NCBI GenBank assembly: GCA_964035545.1
Contig: OZ037767.1
Location: forward strand, 11,699,081 to 11,763,080
Length of the DNA: 64,000 nt
Direction: 5' to 3'
Source of the DNA: Bugula neritina
Taxonomy: Eukaryota; Bryozoa; Gymnolaemata; Cheilostomatida; Bugulidae
Below are positions 41,160 to 52,521 of this stretch, piece after piece. The position numbers and the translations under genes were made by a program. Position 1 is the first letter of the stretch; each line of letters opens with the position of its first letter. The notes under the pieces are model-generated. The model had not been told where the DNA came from. It made no database searches and saw only the letters and a list, made by a program, of their open reading frames with translations.

Positions 41160-42149
41160 CTATGTGTTGAAATATTGTTCTTGTTTGCGAGGTTGCTTGA
41201 TGTTAGAACGAGTTTGGCTCTGTATCAAATTTCTCCGATCTTCAATTTGTCTGCTGAAAGGCTCTGTTTCATCTCTCTCCTGCACTTGAGCAGCTAGTTT
41301 GGGGATAATTAGAATTTCAGAGAGCTCTGCATTCTCTGCTTCAATTATTGTTTGTTCTAAGGATAAACTGCTTTTTGAGTCTACCACTTGGGATCTCTTA
41401 GTCCGTGGGAAAACTTGTCGAGGAGAAATTTGTTCCGGCAAATCTGAAGGACATCAGCATATGCTCATTTACATGCTGCTGCCAACTCTGCATAATATTT
41501 GCCCACGGTTCTTTTACCTTGCACTAAATCATTTAAATTTTGGGCTCGTAGTCTGGAATTAACTGCGAATATTTTTCTCAGTTCTTCTTTCAGTAGAATG
41601 TAATTTGTCATGCTGTTAGTTTTCTCACGGATAAGGTCTGTATATTTCGTGAAAGCTGCTTCACGAAATTTCCGTAGCAAGTTCAGTGTTTCTTTGTTAG
41701 TCGTTGAATTGGTAGGTTAGAGTATGTATTTCGAATCAGTTGATGAAGTGCTCCCAACTGTCATTAAGTGTGCCTGAAAAAGTTTCATAGTTTGAAAATT
41801 CTGGCATAATGAAGGTTAGGGCTGGTGCATAATGAGGGGGGTTGTATATGGACTACAATAGTGGTTCAATTGGCATGGCAAGACCCGGTGGTGTTCTAGA
41901 AGTAACTGGAAGAAATAATGTGGCTAACTGTATAGTATGACTGGCTTGTGGTGTTGTAGTGATTGATATGGTACTGGTGGTAGTAGTATTGCTAACCACT
42001 TTCTGTCTAGTTTCACTTGCTTTGGCTTCCATTAGGTTGTACCGTTCAGGCAACGAGTACCAGAAATTCAGCATCTTCATATGTTGTTAACCGAGTAGGT
42101 GTGGCAATGCGTCAGTTGTTGATGCGTTAGTTGTTGTTTTGCTGGCCAT
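41160..42149 (-). pseudogene. Retroelement gag-like fragment, broken
   Basis: Minus strand from an ATG at 42149 (MASKTTTNAS...). A stop follows, then [23 protein letters not shown] and a Thr/Ser-rich segment. The frame then changes to PEFSNYETFSGTLNDSWEHF and LLRKFREAAFTKYTDLIREK, with NDLVQGKRTVGKYYAELAAA at about 41470-41680. The last piece has the pattern of retrotransposon Gag capsid domains (Q-G-x-x-S/T-V-x-x-Y...L). The end is MPEQISPRQVFPRTKRSQ and onward to 41160. No RT was found with it, so the element class is inferred. Confidence 0.5.
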
Positions 42150-42161
42150 ATTGACCTTTGG

Positions 42162-42460
42162 TTGTTTATGAAAACTAATTTGGCACCTAAATTTTATTTT
42201 GTTTTATTCTTAACTTTTCAATTAATTTTATTATTATGCAATTACTGCATGACTAATGCCGTGTTTTATAGTAACAAGTTTATCCTGGTTTTATTATTAT
42301 TTAAATTGCTACCAAATATTTCTTATTTTACTGTTGATTTTATTCTATTTTTATTCCTTTTAGTTCCCTTTTAAATATTCACCCTCAAAATAAAAGTAAT
42401 TAACTCTTCAATTAGCTTAGCCTAAACTCAAACAAGTAATTATTTAAACTCCTAAATGCT
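42162..42460. other. AT-rich spacer between the gag-like duplicates
   Basis: T-rich and without recognisable coding content. Confidence 0.5.
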
Positions 42461-42465
42461 GTCTG

Positions 42466-42701
42466 TGCAGTAGTGGCCCAGTTGGCATGGCAAGATCTAG
42501 TGGTGTTTTAGAAATAACCGGAAGTGGTAGAAATAAAGTGGCTGACTGTATAGTATGACTGGCTTGTGGTGTTGTAGTGATTGATATGGTATTGGTGGTA
42601 GTAGTATCGCTAACCACTTTCTGTCTAGTTCCAGTGGCTTTGGCTTCCATTAGGTTGTACCCTTCAGGCAGCGAGTACCAGAAATCCATAGCTTCCTTCG
42701 C

Positions 42702-42702
<1 letters not shown>
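42466..42702 (-). repeat. Duplicate of the gag-like segment
   Basis: About 235 bp nearly identical to 41853-42070 ([23 protein letters not shown] and the following Thr-rich run). Same orientation, about 600 bp apart. Its upstream side ends exactly at a (TA)n tract. Confidence 0.85.
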
Positions 42703-42764
<62 letters not shown>

Positions 42765-42832
42765 TATACATATATATACATATATATACATATATATACA
42801 TATATATACATATATATATATATATATACATG
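42703..42832. repeat. (TA)n with (TATATATACA)n
   Basis: A pure TA run, then seven decamers of catatatata. Confidence 0.97.
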
Positions 42833-43245
42833 GTCTCTCAGATGGTAGCAGATGGTCTCTCATTGTTTGTTGTTTTAATGGTCTCTGTCATCATTGCAAT
42901 CAGAGTAGGCCTTGTATAGACTATCAAGCTGTGTATTATCTAGGAGCTAACTAAATAATGTTTGACCTCATTACAAGCTGCTATGCCAGCCTGCCTATTT
43001 CTACTCTCACTACTAGAACATTAAAGATAAAAATGCTACTAATACATGTTAACTATAAGATAAAGAAAAGCTGCATCGCCCATTTACTGATGCGCTTAGT
43101 CTAACAGCCAATTAAAATGTGTCATTTCTATATATAACAGAGCCCTTATTTATTCCTTAGAAAACACGGAGTTTCTGACATAAGAAAAGATAAGAAAACT
43201 CACAGACAGTGTGATATAAATAATATTTTCTTCACATGTGAAAAT

Positions 43246-44265
43246 ATGCTAAAAGGGGGAAATGATGTGGAAGTGTTGGCTCAAAACCAAGGTTTCAAAT
43301 GTACATATATCCGTGGAAAGAGAAGTTTAGAAAAGGCATGTCTACCTAAACAAACTAAAGCTACAAACAGATTGAAACCAAAAACTTGTACAGTGTGTAA
43401 GAAAATCTTCATTCATTTGGGAGCTTTAATCAGCCTTGATAAAGTAGAAGGTGAAACGGAGATTTACCAATGCACAGATTGTAAAGGAGCGACTACAAAG
43501 CCAATACACCCTAATTTAGGTAAAGAGAATAACTTGAAAGAAAAACCATTTCAGAGCACTGAAACTAGGGAACAATCTTCTAAACCTACAAATTTCTTCA
43601 TAGAGAAGACATTGCAAACCGAAAAATGGCTTCACCACCAAAGTGAGTGTGGAAAAATGTCAACTGAAACATGTGATTTGTTACAAAGTGTAAGCATACA
43701 TAAAGATGACAAACCGTATAAATGTGTTGAGTGTAAAAGATCATTTAGTAAGACTGCACTATTAACCAGACACATGATGATCCACACTGGAGAAAAACCT
43801 TACAAGTGTACAAAATGTGGAATGCTATTTCGACATAAAGGTAATCTTAATGTTCATATGAGGATCCACACTGGAGAAATGCCATACAAGTGTGCAGAAT
43901 GTAGAATGCTATTTCGGCATAAAGGTAATCTTAATGTTCATATGAGGATCCACACTGGAGAAATGCCATACAAGTGTACAGAATGTGGAATGCTGTTTCG
44001 ACAAAAATGTGTTCTTGAGGTTCACATTAGGATCCACACTGGAGAAAAACCATACAAATGTGACATTTGTAAAAAAAGGTTTACAAAAAATTCTTCTTTA
44101 AACGTTCACATGGCAATTCACACTGGAAAAAGGCCTTACCAATGTAAAATTTGTGGGAAAACTTTTGCTAGCAATTCTAATTTAGCTCAGCATGTAAGAA
44201 TACACACGAAGAAAAACCTTACAAATGTGAAACCTGTAAAAAGGCATGAAAAAAATCTACTTTGA
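43246..44265 (+). CDS. C2H2 zinc-finger protein, six intact fingers
   Basis: 339 residues from ATG 43246. A basic N-terminal part (1-150) has Cys pairs CTVCKKIF and CTDCK that do not form full C2H2 fingers. Six tandem Kruppel-type fingers follow from about residue 158 to 320, each C-x2-C-x12-H-x3-H, joined by HTGEKPY or HTGEMPY linkers. Fingers 2 and 3 are almost identical at protein and DNA level, a recent duplication. It should act as a sequence-specific DNA-binding protein in the nucleus; the target is unknown and no KRAB, BTB or SET domain is visible. After finger 6 a 1-nt deletion (cacacgaagaaa where the linker needs one more base) gives a foreign tail and early stop. No intron is needed for this ORF, though 5' exons may exist. 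Confidence 0.85.
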   Translation: MLKGGNDVEVLAQNQGFKCTYIRGKRSLEKACLPKQTKATNRLKPKTCTVCKKIFIHLGALISLDKVEGETEIYQCTDCKGATTKPIHPNLGKENNLKEKPFQSTETREQSSKPTNFFIEKTLQTEKWLHHQSECGKMSTETCDLLQSVSIHKDDKPYKCVECKRSFSKTALLTRHMMIHTGEKPYKCTKCGMLFRHKGNLNVHMRIHTGEMPYKCAECRMLFRHKGNLNVHMRIHTGEMPYKCTECGMLFRQKCVLEVHIRIHTGEKPYKCDICKKRFTKNSSLNVHMAIHTGKRPYQCKICGKTFASNSNLAQHVRIHTKKNLTNVKPVKRHEKNLL

Positions 44266-44378
44266 ACAAGTACACGAGAATACATACAAATAGAAGTCAT
44301 AAAGTTGCACAGAGTGTGGTATGATGTTTAGTGACTGCAGTAATTTCTTACTACATAATAAAACTAAACATACATAGG
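44215..44378 (+). pseudogene. Fossil seventh and eighth zinc fingers
   Basis: In the frame left behind by the 1-nt deletion, EEKPYKCETCKKA is followed by a TGA, then STLNKYTRIHT. An eighth finger CTECGMMFSDCSNFLLHNKTKHT ends at TAG 44376-44378, in a third frame. These were formerly part of the upstream protein. Confidence 0.75.
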
Positions 44379-44578
44379 GTCATAACAATGTTACAGAGTC
44401 CCATATATGTTTGGAGACCGTGTAAATCTCACTATATATCTTACTAATACCCACTTTGAACTGAATGAATAATATTTTGACTATAAACAAATTGATGTCC
44501 GACGCATTTTTTAGAAAATATTAAAAAATATTTTAAAGAAACTTATAGTTTATTGTTGTACTATATTTTTATAGACAA

Positions 44579-44584
44579 AATAAA
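44579..44584 (+). terminator. Polyadenylation signal of the zinc-finger gene
   Basis: AATAAA about 315 bp after the stop; another AATAAA is at about 44750. Confidence 0.4.
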
Positions 44585-46720
44585 CAATGTTATGTAAAAT
44601 TTTTAACTGTTTTTTAATGTAAATTAGTAAATTGACCCTTTGTAAAATTGATGAAATATGGGAACTTATACTACTTTTTCTGTTTCAGATAAGAATACAC
44701 ACTATTTCCAACTCCAGATACTACTTCCATTTTATTTTCTTGTAAAACAATAAACCTGTCGCAGAATCATTGAATCTAAAATTTGCAGTTACCTTCTCAT
44801 TTGTCAGCATATATTTAATAAAAACCCATAAAACCTTTAGTTCATTTTATTTTGCAGATCAATTGTTTAGCTTTAGATTTCAGTGTCACACATTGAGCTC
44901 TTAGCCACAAAATAATGTCTTATAGCCAATTGAGGAATGTATGCTACAATTGATAGTTTGTAACAGTACATTACTTACTATTAGTTACTATTTTCCAATT
45001 ATCTACAACATTTCAAACACAGCTAATATGACTTATTATGACACATTATTTAACAACTATATTTTGTAATAAAACCTTTGAAGGTTGAGCCACACCATGT
45101 ACAATTTTTGCGATATTGTAAAGACCAGATCACATGGACACGAAATATGATAGATGTTGGCTATTCTCAAAATACAATACTGCTTAATTTTATTGAGTGT
45201 TTATTAAACAAAAAACATTTTCGATTGGTTTGTGATTCAATTACTTTTATGTCCCTTATTAGCTAGTTCTATTAAAGTGTGATGACACCACAATTTGATA
45301 GAATCTTTTTGGTTTTTTAAATCTGTAATGCCTATTCATTTTACAAAAAGACAATCAATAACATCTTGAGAATTGAAAAAATGTATGTATACAACACACT
45401 ATAACTTGATATCGCTACAATTTTAATGGAAGTGATTCAAGTTCACATTTAATTATGACTATCTTCTGTCAGTAATCAGTAAAATGTATCTAGACAAAAA
45501 TTCCAGCAATTGACATCTATTTGCAGCCTGGAATACTCTAACACCCATGAGAAAATTGTACCTCTTTCTTGATTTGAGTGAATACAAAAGGGATGATAAC
45601 TCTTCAATATACACTATAATTTATACTTCATTGCCACTGAACAAGTATAAGTAGTGTATTTGGTCAACATACATTTATATGCTAGTGAGCAGTTTATATT
45701 TTATACTCCATATAATATAGCAAAACATTGTGTACTAAATTTACCTGTGCTCTGCTGTAAAAACACTCCAATAAAACTAATAGTTAGTCTATGTTGAATA
45801 TTAACATAATTCATGTCTATCAAAAATATGAACATGATGTTTAGTATATTATTATGAAACACTTCATATTCCCATGTTTTTCAAATATAATATACATCTC
45901 ACTGCAGCTCTCTATAGTCATGGTGAAGTTTTATTTTACAGCTAGGCAAACAATTTTTATTAGTGTGAGAGGTTTGCATTGTTTTTCTACTATATAGCTA
46001 TTTAGCGCCTTATACTTCCATTTCACCCTGTTTAGATTTTACATGCAGTATCCGGTACAGAAATAAATTGAAAAACTTGAATAACTATAACACTTTGTAG
46101 CTTTCAGACAATCACAACATGCTGCAACAAATGAACTTAAAAACTCTTGTAACAATACCACAATTTACAATCATGTTTATGTATTATAACAAGCAAAAGT
46201 AGCCAAGTTATTCACTTTTATAAAACCATAAAAAAATATATTAACTCCAAAGCTGACTGCAGTAAAATAACAATAATGCACCAAATAAAAAATTCCTTAT
46301 TTTGACTCCAGCATTTTTATCATAACCCAGTCTGTATGTATGTGATTAAGGTCTACTCTGTTGAGTGTAATTATTTATTAACTATCAATCAATTTATTCT
46401 TCTTTGGCTGAACTCCAAACGCATTCTACTTTATATATATATGTATTTATATGTATGCCTTTGTCTCTATCCGAACACCCACTTTCAACTGCCTTCAGTT
46501 GTTATATGTGATTGCACTGTTGCTAGGTAACTGTGATGTCACTTAGTACCCCATAAAAAATTGCTGGCCACTTTTGAACTGGAAATAAAACTAATAAATC
46601 TTCTAGCAAAAAGGACTACACCTATAAGTAGATCATGTAATTGTTCTCAGCATCTTGTGACTTTCAAGGAAAATTAATAGTATGATTTGAAGCATGTTGT
46701 GGTATAATACTGATTTGTGG

Positions 46721-46722
<2 letters not shown>
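44585..46722. other. Non-coding spacer
   Basis: 2.1 kb of AT-rich DNA; short frames at 45078 and 46336 show no family resemblance. Nothing else seen. Confidence 0.55.

Positions 46723-46802
<80 letters not shown>
46723..46802. repeat. (TA)n microsatellite
   Basis: About 40 TA repeats. Confidence 0.97.
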
Positions 46803-46805
<3 letters not shown>

Positions 46806-46855
46806 AATATATCTTTACGAGCTAGCAATTTAATTAGGAATAAATATACGAGAAA

Positions 46856-46937
46856 CATTGTTGTTTTACTACTTTATTTGGCAAAGTAATTAACTTATAT
46901 TTCGGGCACTACTGTGCCCATCTTCAGAGTAACAATG
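46856..46937 (-). ncRNA. Hammerhead-like motif, possible Penelope-like element end
   Basis: On the minus strand CTGAAGA (46927-46921) is followed by a perfect 6-bp hairpin GGGCAC-AGTA-GTGCCC (46919-46904) and then GAAA (46903-46900), matching the CUGANGA - stem II - GAAA core of hammerhead ribozymes. CATTGTT (46937-46931) can pair with AACAATG (46862-46856) as an outer stem. The stem III/cleavage-site part is not clearly formed. Such hammerhead-like ends are known from Penelope-like elements, but no RT is nearby. Confidence 0.4.
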
Positions 46938-47159
46938 AATGATAAAAATTTAAAGTTATGACGTTACGTTAAACACTATGCATGACACAAAGTATAGAGA
47001 GTGGCAGCTATTTCAAATTATTTAAACTGAGAGAGATAATCTTGTTTTTTATATTACATGAGTCAAAAATTATACTGATTTCTTCGCATAAAAAAATAAA
47101 TTAGAGTTGACAAAATATAGATATCCGAATATAAAAACTGTTTTGTGTTGTTTTGTGAT

Positions 47160-47770
47160 ATTATTTCAGCTATCGTGAAAAAGAGAGAACGTGCTCAAGT
47201 TAGTTGATTAACGGAAGAGGCTGAAGCCGTGATTTATTACCACAATATATATACAAGATAATACTCAAACTATTACAATAAGTGAGACAATTAATTATTA
47301 AGATTATGACAAAAATAGTAAAATAATAAAATAACAAATTACAAATAAATGTTTACATAAACACCGAACATCTGCTACAGAATAAAAAAAAGCTAGTTAG
47401 GTATGAATGTTTTAAGAGGGCACACAGTCTGCCATCCAACTAGAGGGCTTCCGTTCTCTGGTTGAACGTCGTAGGTTGTCGCTATGATTGGCGCTCTCGG
47501 TGGTGTCAACCTGGGTGCTACTAGCATTTTGTTTAGGATCTTTTGGTGTTTCAGGACTCGCTGGCTCCGTGACGAGCGGTCTGATATCTCGCCGGTTTCT
47601 CTGAAAGAAGTTGTTGTTAAGTTGTACGGCATAAGCTCTGCTACTCAATTGTCTGTTAATTTGTGCCTCCTGCCATTTTCTCCGGTGCTGACTCCAGTCT
47701 CGAACCAAAACTGGTTGCCCTTCTTTCAGCACTGCCAAATCTCTTGCACCGTCATTACATCTCTGCTGTA
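47160..47770 (-). pseudogene. Gypsy integrase C-terminus and 3' flank
   Basis: Minus strand from 47770: RDLAVLKEGQPVLVRDW, then a W...QEAQINRQLSSRAYAVQL segment, FFQRNRRDIRPL and the terminal RRSTRERKPSSWMADCV. This is the typical order of a Gypsy pol C-terminus. The family differs from A-E. The frame is open for 108 codons but has no upstream integrase core, so it is a truncated copy. 47160-47400 may be its 3' LTR (tattgtggtaataaatcacgg). Confidence 0.75.
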
Positions 47771-47869
47771 GTTTTTCATTGCGGCCCTGCTTTTCCCACC
47801 AACCTTGGTTGTTCTCTGTTTCTGGCTGGACTTGGGTTAGGATTAGTGAAAAGTGTGTGAAAGTTGAGT

Positions 47870-48268
47870 AGTGTAGAGCTTATTGGTAAGGTTTTAATGG
47901 TATAGAGTAATTTTGTTTATTAAGTCACGTTAAGTTACGTCTATACGCTTCACTACCAACACCTCGCCACCGGAACCCGCGGACCTATCAGCAGTAAGCT
48001 GGGATTTATAAGCCAGATTCACAAACGTCCAGACACACTTTGCTCCTGGACTTACTACTAAGCTAAACAGTGTATGATTTGTATTGTGATAACTGCTTTT
48101 ACTTTGATGTAGTTTTATTTCTTAATGCGTGTACAAATATACTCGTCCTACTACAATTATCAGCTCAGCTCTCTCTCTCTCAAACTACAAGCAAAGAGTT
48201 ATGTTCTAGCATTGCAACACACACACACTTATAAACCACAATTGTAGTAGCCCAAAAAACTACAACAA
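47870..48268 (+). repeat. Probable solo Gypsy LTR, related to the A-type LTR
   Basis: The end of the segment (ctctctctc, agagttatgttct, ttataaaccaca, aaaactacaac) parallels the end of the 17184-17739 LTR (ctctctcttg, ggagttatgttct, ctataacccaca, aaactactaca). No internal Gypsy sequence follows. The left limit is uncertain. Confidence 0.5.
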
Positions 48269-48269
48269 T

Positions 48270-49388
48270 ATTGTATTGTCAATTTTTGTACAATGAGCAG
48301 AAAAATTGAACAAGTTGAAATTTTTTCTATAACTATGTATTTAGAGAGCGAGTTGAAATGTTTGAGAGAAAACATAAACTCTTTTGCCGTATATTTGTAA
48401 TCTAAGACATACAGGCTTTGCTAATATAATATTGATATTACTGCACTTATCTTTAATGGACCTGCCAACTGTCATTTAAATTTGAAATTGAAATGAAAGT
48501 TAAGGGTACTTAATAAATTAAGCATTTGATGAAATTGAGTTTAACTTGATTGAGGTGTTTACTTTCTTTCTCCAAATTAATTTTTTATCAAGTGTATTGA
48601 ACAATCTAATGATTTTATGCCACTTGTTTAATAATACCTTTTAATTTTATTATTTAAATTAAGCAGCACAATATATTTCAAGTGGCAAGTTTTAGAAATG
48701 CAATTAAATGCAAGTTTCTTGGTAAACTTTCAACTGACGTAACTTAACTACGAAGTTTTAAGAGCTTCTGGTAAATAAGCGAGCACATAGGAGCAAAACA
48801 TAACGTCACAATTGATCCAGTTTAATGATATATACCTATAATGTTGTATTACTTTTATAGACAGGCTTGTGTTACACTAGATACAACATTGTTGTACATG
48901 TATGACATTAATCTTAATTTTTGAATAGAATATATATTGCTGCTACTATAAATAAAAAATCATAAAAATTTTTTGCATTGGTTTATTGCTGGCAGTTTCT
49001 ATACACATCTTTACACAGCTGAGTCAAAATAAAAGTTAACATTTCTCATTTATAAAAAAGAGTAAAAGGCACTAAAAATAATTAAAAGCTAAAAAACTTA
49101 AAACATAATTTTATGTTTTACAACTCAAAGAGTTAAGATAGGTTATGTGATAAGCCAGTATTATTAAGTTTATATACCAGGAGAAACAAGTAGTTTGTGA
49201 ATAATCAAGTGTCAGCAACTGATTCATAGCATAAGTAAGCAAATTTGAGTTGCGAAAACCTTGATGTGGATTAATTTATGATTTTAATTCAATCTATTTG
49301 TATCCAAAGTGTGATAAACTCTCTGTTATGAATGCACTTCATGACTGACAAAAATCAACCTCGTATTTCGCTAGCAATTTTGCAGTTT
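48270..49388. other. Non-coding, 3' flank of the WSC-PAN gene
   Basis: AT-rich. A minus-strand AATAAA lies at 48982-48987 and could serve the gene whose stop codon is at 49389. No other feature. Confidence 0.45.
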
Positions 49389-50635
49389 TTATAGGTAATA
49401 GCAGTTAGATCTAGGCTCTTTCACTGGAACATATTTTTCATGAAGCCTGCAAATTCCATTTTCAGAGTGATAAGTAAACGCCTTGCATTTGTCATTTAAC
49501 CATGAACAATAGTGAGCACAAACTTCTAGCGTCTTTCCGGAATATTCATTAAAATTTGAAGTTTGGCAGGCAAAATTAGCTTTCTTTGTAAAACTGTATT
49601 TATTTTCTCTGAGAAAATAAAACTTCCTTTCCTCTCTGTTGTACAGAACTATTTGATGACCATCATCAGACAAAGTCGCTAAATCTGCGGTCACATCCGG
49701 TGTCATGCCAATTACTTTAACTCCCTGAAACTCAGCTAACCCCTTGCTGGTTGAATACTGCAGGTACTTTAGAGTTCTATTGACTAACAGAGTAGGCCGA
49801 CCTCTCACCATCATAGGAATGCAGGAAGTTACATCATAGCTAAAGCAACTCTGTTGAGTAAGAGTCCATTCTTCTTCAGTCAGCAAAAAATATTCAAACT
49901 CAAATTCAATAAGTCTTTTTTCATTGTAGCTCACCAAGTCTACATAAACTTTTGGTACATAAAAATATTCATTCGACTTTGATATATGAAAACTAGTGAA
50001 ACCTTGATATTCGAAAGCAAACATTCCATCCACTTGCATAGTAATAATAACGACATAGTTTTCACTGTCTACACAGCTGATGAAAAGTTGTATAGCGTTG
50101 GTACTGACAATCACTGAAATATGAATTGGCCGAACTAATGAAATATCTTTTAGTTCAGTGAACTGGGAGTGGTGCGGCTCTAGTCTACCTGGTGTACCAC
50201 ACCGTCCTATCTCTGTTCCAAAAATAAAACTCGGATTATGATTGTTTTGTAGAGGTACGAATTTTATACAGTGTTGCTTTATATCAACAACTAAAGCAGT
50301 AGATTCAATTCCTACTTGACTGGCTAAATTCATCTGATCATTCGTAGTTGCCTCCTCTGATGACGGAAAATATGCGTATGTCATATGACTTATATATTGA
50401 AATAGAAAGTTATTGCTTACACTCAAACAAGTTGACAGGCCAACACCAGCAAACACTTTACAACCACCTGCTTCAATCTCCATGATTTGCACTGCTGTTG
50501 CTGCTATAATACTAGTCTCAGTTGAGAAAAATGTCATTATTTCGGCTGCAATTCTGCAATGTTCTATGGTTCTGATATTCATCATTTCACTCCGATCATT
50601 TACATCCATTAAGTCACGAATTTGAATTGATTCTT
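49389..50635 (-). CDS. WSC-PAN secreted protein, exon 4 (main exon)
   Basis: Last exon of a four-exon gene (51788-51800, 51186-51383, 50936-51085, 49389-50635; all minus; 1,608 nt, 535 residues plus stop). The acceptor ctgctttctgtttcag|AA at 50636 is strong, and its phase continues exon 3 exactly. It encodes a Cys-containing middle region (CGTPGRLEPHHSQF among others) of about 340 residues that I do not recognise. A C-terminal PAN/apple-like domain follows (FACQTSNFNEY ... EVCAHYCSWLNDKCKAFTYH ... ICRLHEKYV ... CYYL). PAN domains bind proteins or carbohydrates. The protein should be secreted. Assembled phases, signal peptide and domain order support the model strongly. Confidence 0.82.
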
Positions 50636-50935
50636 CTGAAACAGAAAGCAGAATTGTTAACAAGTTCATCTCACATTCTGTGCATTTAATCTCATTGATC
50701 ACAAAAAATGAAAGTATTTTGTTTTCAAAAACGCCTATGACATTTCATAGTTAAAATAGGAGGATTAAAATTTAATAAAATTAAAAAATTGAAAATTAGT
50801 AATAATTTCAGTTTAGACTTTTTTGCATGACATGTATTTACAAATTATTTAATAATCTACACATTACCTCGAGAAAACTCTTTATTATATTATGTTAGTG
50901 TTATTCACGTTTTCTTATATCTATATAAAAAGCAC

Positions 50936-51085
50936 CTGTAAACGTTCTGTAGACAGAAATTACTGGAACCGATGAGCTCAAAACATCAATTCCTTGCTCG
51001 CACAGACTATCTTCTTTTTCTCCATATTTATTGTAATTCAATCCGCAATAACACCAATTTTCATCAACAGCTGCATAGGGCTGAC
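50936..51085 (-). CDS. WSC-PAN secreted protein, exon 3 (second half of WSC domain)
   Basis: Acceptor tctaaatag|GT at 51086 and donor ACAG|GTGCTT at 50935. It starts two bases into a codon carried from exon 2. It completes the WSC domain: QPYAAVDENWCYCG, then GEKEDSLCEQG and a final VISVYRTF. The CYCG and closing V-Y match the domain pattern. The intron inside the WSC domain separates its first and second Cys clusters. Confidence 0.82.
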
Positions 51086-51185
51086 CTATTTAGAAAATTA
51101 ATATTAGTTCTACAAGCTTGAAATCTTGCAGTAGTTGTGCTTACAGATTCAGTCACTGCTGGTCTAAATAATATTGAAGCTATAC

Positions 51186-51383
51186 CTTCCAGCATGCAGT
51201 AATCAATGCACTGGCTCTCGTCCAAATTCTCTTCATAAAAATATCCACGCAGAGCTCTGTCTTCGAGATTGTCCATGTAACATCCAACATACTGAGTTGA
51301 CTTTCCCCAGGCAGCAGAATGATGAGTCCCCTGATATCCTAGTAGCAAGGTTGGCAGTGTGCAGATTAGGCAGATGAATTGTA
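51186..51383 (-). CDS. WSC-PAN secreted protein, exon 2 (signal peptide end, WSC start)
   Basis: Acceptor atgcttcag|TA at 51384 and donor GGAAG|GTATAG at 51185. It encodes the hydrophobic core of the signal peptide (FICLICTLPTLLLG), a short linker, then the WSC start YVGCYMDN, RALRGYFYEEN and SQCIDYCMLEG. WSC domains are putative carbohydrate-binding modules of secreted or surface proteins. Confidence 0.82.
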
Positions 51384-51787
51384 CTGAAGCATATGAAGTA
51401 TCAGTGTGAACACAATAATATTGTTGTACAAATGCATTGTGCGGGTTGTAAATATATAATACACTATGTATAGGTTACATGAAATGCATATAAAATTGTA
51501 TGTCGTTTAAATTGTCATATTAGTTTAATAAACAGAAAATATTCTAGTTTTAGATTATTGTACTTGAACCCACAATTTTTATCATAAAAATCAATTTTAT
51601 GAAACATAATTAAGTGACCACAAAACAAAATTGTATCAAGATTGGTCTAAATATTACATTATTTTATGCTGCACCTTTTTGAAAAAGCACATTATTATAT
51701 AAACGTAATTGCTATAATGAGATGTAAGAGTCAAATATATTATAAAAAATAAAATTATTTCTATAAGTTGAATAAAACACTACTTAC

Positions 51788-51800
51788 ATGGAAATTTCAT
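51788..51800 (-). CDS. WSC-PAN secreted protein, exon 1 (start codon)
   Basis: A 13-nt coding part: ATG at 51800, then Lys-Phe-Pro and one base, followed by the consensus donor T|GTAAGTA. Joined to exon 2 it gives MKFPLQFICLICTLP, an ideal signal-peptide start. The ORF scan cannot show so short an exon; it was found from phase and splice consensus. Confidence 0.7.
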
Positions 51801-51809
51801 GGCTGACCA

Positions 51810-52288
51810 AAACTCAAGTTCTTAGATTTGCAGGATAATTGTTAATGATGATTGCTTGCCACTTTCAAGGTTTAATATGCTTTTAGTCTTGTATTGATCT
51901 TTTTGTCAAGTCTGCAGCTTTGCTTCCACTTGAAGTTAAAGCAGAATTTCAAAAGCTGAGTAATCAATTATTAATCCATTTATTGAAAGGAAATCTGATT
52001 CAATTTGAAGTGTCTGATGCATTACCAACAACTTTGCAGCAATTAATTATGTGGTTTTCATACATGCAAGACTGACAATTTATTAATTTGAAAAAGGGAA
52101 CAGGTTTTATTAGAAATAATAAAATTAATATGAAGTTTACAGGTATTAAGATGCAGGACTTGCTATAACACATGATGGCATGCGTGCGTGCGTGCGTGCG
52201 TGCGTGTGTGCGTGTGTGTGTGCGTGTGTGTGTGTGTGTGTGCGTGTGTGTGTGTGTGTGTGTGTGCGTGTGTGTGTGCGTGTGTGTG

Positions 52289-52348
<60 letters not shown>

Positions 52349-52521
52349 TGTGAGAAGGGATTGTTGGCAAATATGTATCTATATTATCAACATCAGCATT
52401 GTTATATACCATGAAAACTATTCTTGCATCAAATAATTCATCTTATTGCAAATTTAGTAATGGAAACAGTTTACTACAGTCTAATATAAGCAACACTTTA
52501 ATACGGCTTATAAGGGATCAT
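51810..52521. repeat. Upstream region of the WSC-PAN gene with (TGCG)n/(TG)n tract
   Basis: 52177-52352 is a purine-pyrimidine alternating tgcg/tgtg run of about 175 bp, able to adopt Z-DNA. The rest of 51810-52520 shows no gene. The 5' UTR and promoter of the WSC-PAN gene must lie at about 51801-52170, but no clear TATA box stands out. Confidence 0.7.
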
